DNA from: Aquatica leii
Taxonomy: Eukaryota; Arthropoda; Insecta; Coleoptera; Lampyridae
Length of the DNA: 64,000 nucleotides
Reading direction: 5' to 3'
Assembly: GCA_035610365.1 (NCBI GenBank)
Contig: CM069432.1
Coordinates: forward strand, 226,446,532-226,510,531
Part shown: piece after piece, positions 35,087 through 46,282 of the stretch
Numbering within the stretch: the stretch's first letter is position 1
How the letters are laid out: every line of letters begins with the position of its first letter
Translations under genes and position numbers: made by a program
The notes under the pieces: generated by a model
Told to the model about the DNA's origin: nothing
Database searches by the model: none
Seen by the model: only the letters and a program-made list of their open reading frames with translations

Positions 35087-35236
35087 TGTCATATCAACAA
35101 ACCCTTATATGTATGCGCCTGGTTATTGCTTTATCTTTTAGTAAATCAATTTTTTAATTGTCGCAGGCAGGATTCGAACCTAGATTATATTTGTGAATTC
35201 GTTTTAAATTATAAATAAAATATCTAATAAACTGTT
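35087..35236 (-). repeat. SINE-like repeat with tRNA B box, copy 1
   Basis: On the minus strand this matches 55027-55208 from AACAGTTTATTAG to GATATGAC. Inside is GGTTCGAATCC (a perfect Pol III B box / tRNA T-loop), followed by TGCCTGCGACA, which could be the T-arm end and acceptor strand of a tRNA. No A box was found upstream, so the tRNA part is only a 3' half. It abuts the right end of the GACGTC-rich element. Confidence 0.55.
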
Positions 35237-35689
35237 AAATATATTTATACATATACATACATCCTGATGCATGCAATGAGTCGTTCTCCTGATACAATAA
35301 ACACTGTAAATTCCGTGTAAGCCGGAACAAAGTACTTTGTTCAGGAGTCATCTAATTCATGTAAACTCAGGTTAGCGTTTTCTGGAACCTTAAAACGAAT
35401 ATATACTTATTAGCAGAAGTAAAGTAAAGATTTTTTGTGAAACTTATTGCATGCAACGCAAAGTCAAGTAAATATAATTATTATATACCTTCTTGCCTAC
35501 ATGCTGCGTCGGCAACGGACGCTGGCGGCTTTCCTTTTTTTTATAAATTTCATTTATGGTTATAATTAGTTTGTTTTTTTGAAATGTAACTACAAAAATT
35601 TACTGTTAATTATATTGTTTACCTTGAGAATACTAGTTTATGTTTTTATTTAATTACCTAATTTGAGTACTAATCATATGGGTTTTGGG

Positions 35690-35925
35690 GCATCTCATAT
35701 CTCGCGTTTCGTCGTTTGGCGACTTTGGGACTGTCCCGTACTAAGGTTGAAACGAGATACACGTGTGGGTAGTAGTTCGGCGATAAACTACGTGGCGCCC
35801 ATATAGATTTTGTCACGTCTCTCATTATCCTGAATCACCCCTTCTCTACTGCGGCTGGGGCCGCCGAATGAAGAACCGTGTATCTTGAGCTTCGGTCGTC
35901 GTCAACTATACTTATTTAAAAAAAA
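35690..35925. other. Low-AT island of unknown origin
   Basis: About 235 bp of far higher GC content than its surroundings, with words such as GCGGCTGGGGCCGCCGAATG and CTACGTGGCGCCCATATAG. No frame gives a recognisable protein and no rRNA or tRNA fold was recognised. It may be the untranslated or LTR part of a retroelement, or imported sequence. Confidence 0.35.
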
Positions 35926-38900
35926 ATTGTATTGTTTTATTAGTGCTGGAAGTTTGCCATAATTAGCACACCAAAATTGACACAACGAAAGTTTGTTCTG
36001 CAATTTTTTTTATCTAAAGAAAAAAGTTTTAAAAGTAAAAGATAAGTTTGTATCAACTAGTAAATCAATTTCCAGAGCTAAAAAAAGTAACAAAGCCGAA
36101 ATTTGCAAAAAAATTCATACTAAGTCGTGTTAGTAGATGTTAAGAAGAATTATGCACTCTACATTTGTCTAAAGAAATCTGTATACTTGTAAGCAAAGCT
36201 AAGTATAACAAGAGAAGTACTTCTACTATTTTTACAAAAAAAGTTATCACAATTGAATCATGAGAACTTATATCGCTTATCTTCTATTATAATTATTTTT
36301 ACATCAACCATAAAAAGGGAAGAAAAACTCAATATAAAACTAAAAAGCAGGTATTGGTTAAATAAGAAATTATAAAATTTAAGTATTCTTTTCTTGCTGC
36401 TTTGGCAAACTAGTTACTAATACGATTTCGTCTGTAGGGGAGAGATATAGGTCAAGTTATAATAACGTAACACAAAAAAGCATAATGCGTAACTGAAAAA
36501 GAATAAATCAATATCATAAAAAAGCAAATGCTTTATTCAAGCTGGACATAAACATACAATTTTATAATAATCATCCGCCTTTTAATTTTTTTGTTTTAGA
36601 TTTTTCTTTGAAATGTTAACATCGTTTAGTACAGTACGCAATGGGAAAGAATGCTAGATAAAAATGGTTGTGAAAACATAACAATAGTATTTTATGAAAT
36701 AACGCTACGATATTGCTGCGCTTTTACTAAGAAGCCCAATTTTGTTCTTATAGTGCTACCAATGCAATCACATAAAATGTGTCATTGCAGTAATGAAAAA
36801 AAAATGTTTTAAGCATTTAATTAAAACAATATTTTTATTAGTATGTTCTGTTAAATAAAAACATTACATAAAAAAATTGATATATAAATGTAAATACATT
36901 GGATTTTAACGGGCACATAAATTTTCAATAACCAATACCAATCACCTCCTTGTAATTAAACAGCTAAATCATTCAAAATTTATTATTTTCAAACCAATTT
37001 AAATTATCAGTAAATTTATGAAACGTTCGAGGAATGCGTATTATTATTGTGTAAAAGCTAATTAATGCGTCTGTGGTGACATGATAATATTTAAGACAAG
37101 CAATTTTCTATAATATCGTGTTAAAATATAAACATTTTTATTTGCCAATAAAAAAGAATGCTTCATCTTAGGTGTCGACAAGTGATACCTCGAAAATTAC
37201 TACTAAGATTTTTTCACGAGCGTTATGATTTATTTTGCGATATAAAACTTTATTACGGTCAGGGATTTTTCGCACAGCTTTATGAATTAGTTTTTCCTTC
37301 TCGCTTAGCTAAGTTTTTTTTATCAAGAATTGCAATTTTATCTGTACTTGTACCGTAAACAAGCAATGAAAAACCTGAAAGAAGTTACAAGTTAAAATTA
37401 ATTTGCAATTTTTATATTCGAATGGTTTTGTTGTGTGATATTATTTTTGTACCTTTACTTTTGCTGACATAAATCTAAAAAAAAAAGTTTGAAACGTTTA
37501 TATTTTGAGTAAAATAATTTAATGTTTGTAAAAATAAATAAATTTAGAACAGTCACATGCACCTATAGTTCTATATGAAATTCAATACATTGAATAGGAC
37601 GGGGTTGTGCTTGGTGACATCGTATCACATAACTCACAATGTGAATGCATTTCACTTCTAAATCATTTCCAGTCTGTTGGCTGTTCACAAGCATTGTCGG
37701 TATTTTTGGCTTAAACTTTCCTTTGGTTTCCGATGTTAAATGGAACGGAATATTGAAATGCCTTTTTAAGAGGTTTTATTGTCGCTATTGTTTAATTGTT
37801 TCCATTCAAGAGGGTTAAATAGCCTCTTCAAATTTTTCTTCTACTCGCCAATTCAGTCTATTTTATGAAATATTAAGTGTTATCGCTACAAGTACCTACT
37901 CACGATTCGAACTTGACTCGAGAAAATTTATTTTCTAAAAAAGTTTTTGATTTATGTATTGACGTATTTATATTTTTATATTCGAATAGAAACGATCACC
38001 TTAAAAAGAAAGAAATGTTTAACAATAAAATTTGAATAGATTTCGGCCAAGTAAAAATCACAAAATATGAAAGAAAGGTATTATCGTAGGGGAGCCTATT
38101 TTGTTTTATGACTTTTTGCAGAGCCTGCAGTTTACCCTAGAGAGTCATAATTCTACACCAGAAGATGGAAAAATTGACTACACACAAGATTGTTGATAGG
38201 TACGAAACGAATCGTACGTTGTTTTATTAGCACAGAGGGAGTCTGAGGTAATACTGAAACGCGAAGTAATTACAATTCTCTGATGGATTTCTCAGTAGGG
38301 CATAAACCGTTTATTTTTAAATCCCGAAACAGTTAGAAATCAAAAGCTCTTTTATGAAAACTGGTCTTACAGAACACGAGTGGAATTTCTACTGCAACAA
38401 AAGCGTTTTAAAGGTTTTAAAATTTATTTCAACAGTAGTTTTGTATCTAATTTAATATACCTTATTAAAACATGTGCTTGTAATTCTATATTGTCTGATG
38501 TTCTTGGCGTTCTGTTAGTTTCTGCACACCCAGCATTACCAATATCAAGTTCAACTAAGTATATAAGCAAATATAGTTAATGTTGTGTGTTTAGTAATTT
38601 ATTCTAGTCCGCATTATTAGTTTACCAAGCACTTAATGAAATCTACACCTAGGAACTTAGCAAACAAAACTTGTGAACAATCTAATCTTAAGATATTACC
38701 TTATAATTTAATAAAGCGTGTTTTGAAGTAAACTCTGTTATGTTAGTTTCCTGTAGGAAAACACTTTTATTCTATAGTTAGGTTTTGTTTATTATTTTAA
38801 TCAAATATTAGCTCAGTTTATAATAATAAATTAGAAAACTAAAAATAAAAACTGTATTAATCAATAAACGCACATTTATTAAAAATGTTACTATTTAATT

Positions 38901-40180
38901 TGCGTTTTGCTAGAACGTAAACAAAATTAAACGTAAACGTTTAATATATATTTTTTGTTGGTTGTATAATTTATTTTATAATGTAATTATAAAAAATATA
39001 TAATAGTTTATGTTTTTCTTTTCTGATTTTATTTTGCATTAAACTTTTAAATTACTTCAGGGTAGATACTTCTAAAAATGTTTTTGACTGTTAGACTTGA
39101 TGTATTTATATTAGATTAGAAATACAAAAAATACACGGTATCAAAAATATTTTTTTTATATAAATTATAATTCAATTTCAATTTATCTTTCAAATTTTTT
39201 CAATTAAAACTGTTGTATTTGTAATTATTCATAGTTTTACTAGTACATCTAGTTTTAATATTATTTTTTAATGTAAAAGTTATTTACTTTTAAATTGTAA
39301 CTGTATTATAGTTTGAGAACAATGCATTATACTATTTTTAGATTTGCAAAAACTATTGATTATTTGTACTTTGTAATCTGGGTTAAAACGTTAACAAAAT
39401 GTTAATGTTGTAAATTAAACATGATTAATTATAATACATTTTTGTAAAAAAAATAAATTACAATGTATTAATTGTTGTTTATGTTTGAAGTAACACTTGT
39501 TTAGTGAGGGGGTTCAAATTTTTGAGCCTTAAATCGCATGAGGTTTAGTTACATATAAAGTGGGAGAACCGGTAGAAGAGGAGTGTGCTTAAGTGAGGAT
39601 GCCAATATGCATAGATCACCAAGTGAAATAATGTTCTGATAACAAAATATACTCTACTAGCTGCGATTTATCAAAGACCAAAGATTTGTTGGCTTATTCT
39701 ACCTTAATATACACAAATATTCATATATGTATATAATTATACACCAATTACATAAAATCTTATTAGGTTGCTTTGTGAAAATCATTGCTTATTTTTTATT
39801 ACTTACAAACTTGTAAAGCGTGTAGTGTAGGTACCAACTTCAGAGTAATATAACATAAAATTACGTACCGTAATACCATCCGCCTTAAAATTTTCGGATT
39901 TCAAAAGACAATATTTACATACACCTTTCAACTAATATAATTTTTACATAAAAAAAATTGATTAGGTTAATGAGTTAAAATTAATTATATAAATGACTAA
40001 TCTTTTGATAATATTGACTAAATTTAACTACAATTAATTTAAAACTGCAGTTGATCTTATAACTCCATCAGTCACAACACGACCGAGATGCCAAAATAAT
40101 GGCGGCATATTGTCTTCTTTGACGAATGCCAATGACCTAGTTCAAATACGATTGGGCAAATGGTTTTTGTTCTCTTGTAG
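35926..40180. other. AT-rich stretch with no recognised feature
   Basis: A 66-codon frame at 38380-38580 follows an acceptor-like TCTTACAG but has no motif, and 37158-37358 likewise. I consider both doubtful. The right end contains the acceptor of the candidate exon at 40181. Confidence 0.35.
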
Positions 40181-40265
40181 AGGTCAGGAACCCGGTCCAC
40201 CGCTTCCAGAAATGTTGCGTTATTTACTGGCATTTTTGATATTTGGAGATCCTATTCTCGCACAG
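40181..40265 (+). CDS. Candidate internal coding exon (85 nt), product unrecognised
   Basis: A strong acceptor (GTTTTTGTTCTCTTGTAG) and a consensus donor (CACAG/GTAAAG) bracket 85 bases that are much less AT-rich than the flanks. Entered with one leading base, the frame reads GQEPGPPLPEMLRYLLAFLI, then FGDPILAQ, ending on a codon boundary; the hydrophobic middle could be a membrane or buried helix. A second frame is open too, so the phase is unproven. No partner exon was found in the window, and 300 bases to the right the nested transposon block begins. The gene is not recognised. Confidence 0.35.
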
Positions 40266-40606
40266 GTAAAGAAGATTTTTTTCCGGTATTAATGCCAAAG
40301 GTTTACCTATCAGGAAATAACCAGAAGTGAGAGGAATAAAATCGTTAGGATAGGAAGAAAGTGCTTATAAAGTTCTGGAATTAAGTATACTGATTCTATT
40401 TGTATTAAAACTGTTGATAATTTTTTGTAGGTCAAACAAGTGTTACCCAAAACGCGTTTCAATTGTGTTTTCATTGATCTAATATTGCTTTCCGACATAC
40501 TACCGTCATGTGGATTTCGAGAGTTTATAAACTCCCATTTAATATTACTTTTTGCTAAATGATTTAAGATAAGATTTGAATTAGATTTTTAAAAATCATA
40601 TAGACT

Positions 40607-40625
40607 TGTTACAAGCTTATAGGTC
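40607..40625. repeat. Left end of an older LTR (first layer of the nest)
   Basis: TGTTACAAGCTTATAGGTC matches the start of the long gypsy LTR at 50751 (TGCTACAAGCTTCTAG). Joined in thought to 52105 onward (TCACGAACCTTGCACG), it aligns with 50751-50800, including ACGAACCTGCACGGCC. So the gypsy element inserted 15 bp inside a related, older LTR. Bases 40622-40625 are the left target duplication GGTC. Confidence 0.6.
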
Positions 40626-40634
40626 TGCTACAAG

Positions 40635-41019
40635 TTTAACTAAGATTGGTAAACCCTTTATGTTAGGAGTGGCTATAAAAACTACTTGATGAGTTTTCTT
40701 ATGGCGACGTTTCGTGGAACGGTTGTGTCCACTTCTTCAGGCCAACTGAATTTATTAAAAAGAAAACAACATAAGTGAAAACGGCAGTTACAATCCGGTG
40801 AGAGCTACAAACTATTCTTCTACTTATTATAAATGCTATTTTATAATTATAGATGATTACTTACGGAAAACAAATACAAAGTAGACTGGTCCGCAAACAA
40901 CGTCATAAATATAAAATTAATAAATAACAAAAAACAAAAAACAATTAATGTAAATTACACGAAACCTCTACAAACTAAATCACTAACAAACAATTTTATG
41001 GTCGTGTGATATAAAATAT
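40635..41019 (-). repeat. Penelope left terminal arm, outer part
   Basis: This is the inverted copy of about 45895-46282, near-identical over its length. It carries a hammerhead motif on the minus strand. It continues after the LINE at 45254-45316, and AATAT (41015-41019) is the LINE's target duplication. Confidence 0.85.
40702..40744 (-). ncRNA. Hammerhead ribozyme motif in the Penelope left arm
   Basis: Minus strand: TGGC, CTGAAGA, A, stem II GTGGA/TCCAC around CACAACCGT, GAAA, CGTC, GCCA. TGGC and GCCA pair as stem I; the CTGANGA and GAAA boxes and the GTC cleavage triplet are intact; stem III is about one base pair. It is sequence-identical to the motif in the right arm but lies on the opposite strand. 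Confidence 0.8.
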
Positions 41020-41327
41020 TTATTTATTTAATTTATTTATTTAAACATCCTAACAGTCATTAAGACTAATTACAAGGATGATAAAATCAAATATAACTAC
41101 AGAAAATTTGCCGCAAGTAACTAAGCTAAACTAAATATAAAAAGAAAAAATACTAATTAATTACAAGAAAAGTAATAATTACAATAATTGTAAAGGTAAT
41201 TGTAAAGGTAGAGCCTTAAAAGCAATCTAACCTAAACTTTAGTCGTATTTAAAATAATTCTCGATATTCTTTGTGAATTTTTTATAATGACTGGCTAGGT
41301 CAGTATCAGTAACTAACAGTATTGTGT

Positions 41328-44136
41328 TCAATAATCGTAACATACATAGGGTGCGTGGTAAGTAAAATTAACGTGATTTACTTGAAAAGTGGCATTTGTT
41401 CGGGTCGGTCTTGAAGGCACCTTTAACAACATTAGAGAGAGAAGGTAGCTTTCATCAATTATAAAATTCAATAATTTGAATCCAAATTTAAGGAGGGAGA
41501 TGTTTCTGCGATTATTGAGACTTTGTATTTCAAATGTGTTTCTTAACCAGACTGAACGCACTAAATGGTAATCGGGATAGATGCCAAATTGTTTTTTGTA
41601 CAAGATTCTTAGAAATTTATTTTGAACTTTCTCGATGTTTTTTTATAAGAGTGATTGAATGTGGGTGCCAAACGGTTGATGCATACTCTAGCTTTGACCT
41701 GACTAATGTACAGTATAACATTACTAAAGTGTTTATATTTTGAAACGTGACTGATTGACGTATAAGAAATCCTAGAGACTTATAAGCATTGGATATGGTT
41801 TTTGCAATGTGACGTTTAAAATTTAACGATGAATCATAGAGTACTTCTAAGTCTTTGATATAATAATTACGATTAAGAATTACATCGTTGATCATATAGC
41901 TATAAAATATAGGTGTCTTAGATCTAGTGAATGACAAAACTGAGCATTTTTCTATATTTAGCGATAGTTTATTTACGGAAGTCCAATTATAAAGACAATC
42001 TATGTCATTTTGTAGTTTTAGGCAATCAATATTGGATCTGATTGTACGAAACATTTTTAAGTCATCAGCAAAAAGCAGTGACTCAGAGAATTGTAAGACA
42101 TCTGGCAGATCGTTAATAAAGATTAAAAATAACAAAGGGCCCAGGTTGGAACCTTGTGGTACTCCTGAATTTGGCTCGAATTTGCTGGATGTGTTTCCGT
42201 CAAATTTAACATAACTTGATCTCGAGTTTAGATATGAACCAAAAAAACATAACATATTGTGTGACAAACCCCAATCTGCCAGTTTTCTTAACAAGATATC
42301 GTGGTCAACTTTATCGAATGCTTTTTTAAAATCTGTGTAAATAACGTCAATTTGCTCTTTTTTTTCTAATGCTTGATAAATTTGTTGAGTGAATACGTGC
42401 AGATTTGTTATTGTGCTTTTCTTGTTCACAAAACCATGTTGCGCTACATTGATTGATGGATTAACATGAGAGTATAATTTGGTATATATAATGTGTTCAA
42501 ATAATTTGGAGAAGGCGGAAAGTAAAGCTATTGGGCGGTAATTTTGTACTTGTGACTTAGAGCCTGTTTTATGCAGTGAAGCAATAATAGATTCTTTCCA
42601 TTTGTCTGGAAATGTTGAAGTTTTTAGCGCAAGGTTAAAAATATATAATAACGGTTGTTGAAACCACTCTGCACAAGCCTTTAATATGTAAGGGGGGATC
42701 ATATCGGGCCCGGCCGTTCTCTTTGGCTTTAATTTTGTGATTGCCTTTTTGTAGTCTGCCTGAGTAATAATTTTTAGAGAAAACATATCTAGTTTACTCG
42801 TTATATTCTTTTGTTCTTGGTTAATTACATAATTTGCTTTATTAGTAGCATAAACAGATTGAAAATATTGAGCAAATATATTCGCTGCGGCAACACCTTC
42901 GTACAGAATTCCTTCATCTTTTACAACCATCTGTTTTTTATTAGCAGAGTGTTTGTTTTTTATATAAGACCAAAAATGACTAACATTTTCACCAATTGCA
43001 GTTTCGATTTCTGAGAGGTACTTTTTATAAGTGGATCTAGTTAACATTTTTAATTCGCGCCGTATTACTTTTTATTTCACATTGTAAAAATCTGAAACGT
43101 TTTTAAGTTGACAATAATACTGTTTATCCTTGCACAGATTTTTCATTTGAGGCGTAAACCAAATAGGGTACTTCGACAATTTTCTTTTTGATTTGGGGAC
43201 AATAGAATCTAAAACAGTATACAAGATATTGTAAAAAAGATCAGTAGCCGTGTTTGCATCTACACTCTCTAATACTAATTGCCAATTAGTATCTCTTATT
43301 GAAACAGCTAGATCATAAAAATTACCTCGATTGAAATTGTAGTGTACGTTAGAAGGTGCTGTATTTGTGAGATTATTCGATGGTAACTCTATTTCAATCG
43401 CCAATGCAGGATGATGACGATCTTATATGAGAATTGGTACGCTCTCATGATAAATATTAACGTCACAGCACGATTCATCATCGGGTAAGATAATCAAGTC
43501 TACAGTTTTGTTATTATCATTTCTAATGTCATTAACTAATTTTAGCGAGTGAAAGTTAAGGAATATCGAAAAATCCGAGTGCTTTTGATCTATTTGCATT
43601 AAGTTAGTGTTTGAACCTTGAATTAATGGTAAATTAAAGTCACCAGTAAGAAGGAGAAAGTCATTACGATTGTCATCTGTGTTATCTGCAAAGAATTGAT
43701 AAAAGCTAGAGTACCATTCCGCAGGCGAGTTTGGTGGCATATACAGATTGAAAATAGTTATTAGTTTTTTGTTCATTTTACATCTAACATAAACTACTTC
43801 AAAAGAAACATTTTCAAGTTTTGAGAATTCTAATATTTTAAATTTATTACTTACTGCTACTAAAACGTCCCCTCCTCTTGTAGTATTCGTTATTTTTAAA
43901 TTTCTGTCACATCTTAACGTGTTATAAACTGATACATCTAATATTTCACCGTTTACTATATCGTTTGTTAGCCATGTTTCCGTCAAACAAATTATATCAT
44001 ATTCGCAATCCCACGAGTGTTCATAAAGTTTAGGTAGCTTAGTCTTAAGACCCCTACAATTCTGATAATAAACCTTAAACATGTAAAAAATAAGTATAAA
44101 AGGAAGCAATAAGTAGTTAAACAAAGAGAAAAACAA
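41328..44136 (-). pseudogene. LINE ORF2: APE-type endonuclease and reverse transcriptase, few breaks
   Basis: The endonuclease (44136 to about 43390) shows YYQNCRGLKTK, ICLTETWL (catalytic glutamate), LLLTGDFNLP and, across a stop, DRHHPA (usual SDHHP). The reverse transcriptase follows: NYRPIALLSAFSKLFE, YTDFKKAFDKVDH (motif A aspartate), GVPQGSNLGPLLF (motif B), LLFADDLKMF (FADD, motif C) and LSLNIEKC (motif D), then a thumb with KLEYASTVWHPH. Two single in-frame TAA codons (near 43424 and 43064) and one frameshift near 41625 break an otherwise continuous frame; a further open piece (41603-41328) completes the C-terminus. With so few lesions this copy is young, but it is inactive as it stands. 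Confidence 0.85.
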
Positions 44137-44405
44137 AAAAAATAAAATTATGTGATCTGATAGTTAATTAACACTGTATTAATCGCATTATGGTCTATCA
44201 GCATTTTTATATGTATATTAATAAGGATAAAAATAAAAAAATCAAATTTATATGCAGTGGTAAATTAATAATTTATTATACGGATTAAAGAAGAAAAAAA
44301 AATAAAAATTCTGAAACATAAATTTTGCTTAACGTAAGTAACATAATTAACAGGGTGGGTGCAAATATCCGAGATTAGATGCTACTGAATTAGATACTTA
44401 ATTGA

Positions 44406-45074
44406 TTAACTGGGTACCTTTTGTAAATCTAACAAAGACTTGCACCTAAATGTTTTATCGTCCTTTTTTATGTATATAATTCTATCACGAGTCCATACAG
44501 CGGGTGTACCATGCTTATTAATAGCTTCTTTCAGTACTGCCAATCGAGTTTTTGTCAAATCCTCTTTAATCGAGATGCCAGTGCCTTTGAGCATTTTTCT
44601 GTTTACAATAACTTTTTGTCTCTCGCGTTAGCTGCAAAATTTGATTATAACAGGTCGCGATTTAGAATGGTCGTGATTATCAATTACTTTGCCTATGCGG
44701 TGCGACCTTTCGATAGTATTTATATTCGTGTTTAACTTTAATTTGGAATTAAATAAATTTAACAGGTTTGCTTCTAATTGTTCCCCTGGTTCTTCCTTAA
44801 GACCGAATATTCGAAGGCAATTTCTTCTCGAATATTGTTCTAAATCGTCTAGTTTTGTAGTCATTTCCGAAACTTGCGTTTTAGCCACTTTTAGTTCATT
44901 ATTAACGGTTATCAATTCACTATTGAGTTTTTCCGTCAAAGATGCAATAGATTTCTCGATAGATATGTTAATAGAATCATTCAAGCTATTCAAAAACGTT
45001 TTGTTAGTTAGAAAACTGGTAATACTTGAATTAATTAAGACTTTTAATTCTTCAATATCTTCTCTGGTTAACAT
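44406..45074 (-). pseudogene. LINE ORF1: coiled-coil and RRM-like RNA-binding protein, one frameshift
   Basis: The first part (45074-44628) opens MLTREDIEELKVLINSSI, then a long coiled coil, then LDDLEQYSRRNCLRIFGLKE, the start of an L1-ORF1-type RRM-like domain, with IERSHRIGK and RPVIIKF. A frameshift near 44630 leads into the second part (44594-44406), MLKGTGISIKEDLTKTRLAV, then AVWTRDRIIYI, the C-terminal domain. Such proteins bind element RNA in the ribonucleoprotein. The layout coiled coil, RRM, C-terminal domain is complete, so a single indel seems to be the main damage. It lies directly upstream of ORF2. Confidence 0.75.
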
Positions 45075-45253
45075 ATTGGCACAGATATATTAATAATAAG
45101 GCAAGTTAACAAATCACTAATATTTTTTAACACACTGTAAAATTAGTTAACATAAACCGATATTTTTGAGGTAGAATTTAATAAATAAAATGCAGCAGAC
45201 CAACACGCGACTACTCGCTACGACGGCGCATTCTAATGTTTAATGTTTAATAT

Positions 45254-45316
45254 GAGAAATTAAAAGATAACCCAAAACAAACCCAAGGTCTAGGAAATTT
45301 TTGAGATAAGGTTATT
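45254..45316 (-). repeat. Penelope left terminal arm, inner part
   Basis: The remainder of the left arm on the far side of the LINE. It is inverted relative to 45833-45895 (landmarks GAGATAAGGTTATT and CCCAAGGTCTAGG) and leads directly into the GIY-YIG frame. Confidence 0.8.
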
Positions 45317-45859
45317 TTGTTTCACGCTAACACCAACAACGGTACTACATCACCATCTATTCAAAATAATTCTATCTGTAAATTTTCTAAAATCATTAAC
45401 GTTCCTGGTCTTACTAAGAAGCTGATTCCTATTTTAACAACGTCGGACCTTAAAATAACAACTTATAATAACAATACTATTTACAACATTATTTATTCCA
45501 ACATTAAAGATAAGACCAAGTTATTAGACAAACATAATGTTGTAAATAAAATCGATTGTATGGATTGTAATAAATGTTATATTGGTCAAACGAAACAAAA
45601 AACTATTAACAGAATTAAGAACCACCAATATGATTGCAAAAATAAAAAAGCAGAATCAACTCTTGCTCTCCACCATATTAATTTACAACATAATTTTGAT
45701 TTTAGTAATCCTTCTATATTAGATGTGGAACCGAAATTTCATAAAAGATTAGTTGCAGAAACGATATTTATCACAAAACATAAGAATAATGTTAATTTCA
45801 ACACTGATACTAACAACCTTAGTACAGTTTATAATAACCTTATCTCAAAAATTTCCTAG
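45317..45859 (+). CDS. Penelope-like element C-terminal fragment: linker and GIY-YIG endonuclease
   Basis: An unbroken frame of 180 codons ends in TAG inside the right arm. It lacks an ATG at the front, and an in-frame stop lies just upstream in the left arm, so this is the cut carboxy end of a longer polyprotein. The first 80 residues are the linker (VPGLTKKL, usually PYV-GLS-KL). Then comes the GIY-YIG domain: NVVNKIDCMDCNKCYIGQTK with the Penelope CxxC zinc finger, INRIKNHQ with the conserved arginine, LALHH, and KRLVAETIF with the metal-binding glutamate, all present. The domain nicks DNA during integration in the family. Without the RT it could act only in trans, if expressed at all. That it stays open over its full length suggests youth or chance; selection cannot be judged from one copy. 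Confidence 0.8.
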   Translation: MFHANTNNGTTSPSIQNNSICKFSKIINVPGLTKKLIPILTTSDLKITTYNNNTIYNIIYSNIKDKTKLLDKHNVVNKIDCMDCNKCYIGQTKQKTINRIKNHQYDCKNKKAESTLALHHINLQHNFDFSNPSILDVEPKFHKRLVAETIFITKHKNNVNFNTDTNNLSTVYNNLISKIS

Positions 45860-46282
45860 ACCTTGGGTTTGTTTTGGGTTATCTTTTAATTTCTCATATT
45901 TTATATCACACGACCATAAAATTGTTTGTTAATGATTTAGTTTGTAGAGGTTTCGTGTAATTTACATTAATTGTTTTTTGTTTTTTGTTATTTATTAATT
46001 TTATATTTATGACGTTGTTTGCGGACCAGTCTACTTTGTATTTGTTTTCCGTAAGTAATCATCTATAATTATAAAATAGCATTTATAATAAGTAGAAGAA
46101 TAGTTTGTAGCTCTCACCGGATTGTAACTGCCGTTGTCACTTATGTTGTTTTCTTTTTAATAAATTTAGTTGGCCTGAAGAAGTGGACACAACCGTTCCA
46201 CGAAACGTCGCCATAAGAAAACTCATCAAGTAGTTTTTATAGCCACTCCTAACATAAAGGGTTTACCAATCTTAGTTGAACT
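45833..46282 (+). repeat. Penelope right terminal arm
   Basis: About 450 bp, the inverted counterpart of the split left arm, with only a handful of differences by eye. It starts inside the end of the GIY-YIG frame and carries the plus-strand hammerhead motif near its outer end. Because it was not interrupted, it proves the empty site for the LINE in the other arm. Confidence 0.85.
46171..46213 (+). ncRNA. Hammerhead ribozyme motif in the Penelope right arm
   Basis: Plus strand, same order and bases as the left-arm motif: TGGC, CTGAAGA, stem II GTGGA/TCCAC, GAAA, CGTC, GCCA. It lies downstream of the GIY-YIG frame on the coding strand, the usual place of the 3' terminal repeat of the family. 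It would be transcribed with the element's own RNA; the left-arm copy would not. Confidence 0.8.

Larger units (their letters stand above)
41020..45248 (-). mobile_element. Near-complete Jockey/CR1-group LINE inserted in the Penelope arm
   Basis: This 4.23-kb non-LTR retrotransposon lies between AATAT duplications (41015-41019 and 45249-45253). The pre-insertion sequence survives uninterrupted in the other Penelope arm, so the boundaries are firm. Minus-strand order: about 170 bp of 5' UTR, ORF1 (45074-44406), a spacer of about 270 bp, ORF2 with endonuclease and reverse transcriptase (44136-41328), then a 3' UTR ending in AAATAAATAAATTAAATAAA-type repeats, the short-unit tail of CR1/Jockey-group elements. 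Few disabling changes suggest recent insertion. The exact clade is not certain. Confidence 0.85.

Noticed and set aside
35170..35180. Functional tRNA gene at the GGTTCGAATCC word
   Set aside because: There is no D-arm, anticodon arm or 5' acceptor strand upstream, and the same flanks recur at 55 kb, so it is a repeat.
38380..38580. Coding exon after TCTTACAG
   Set aside because: No donor, no motif, and most of the frame is AT-rich chance translation.
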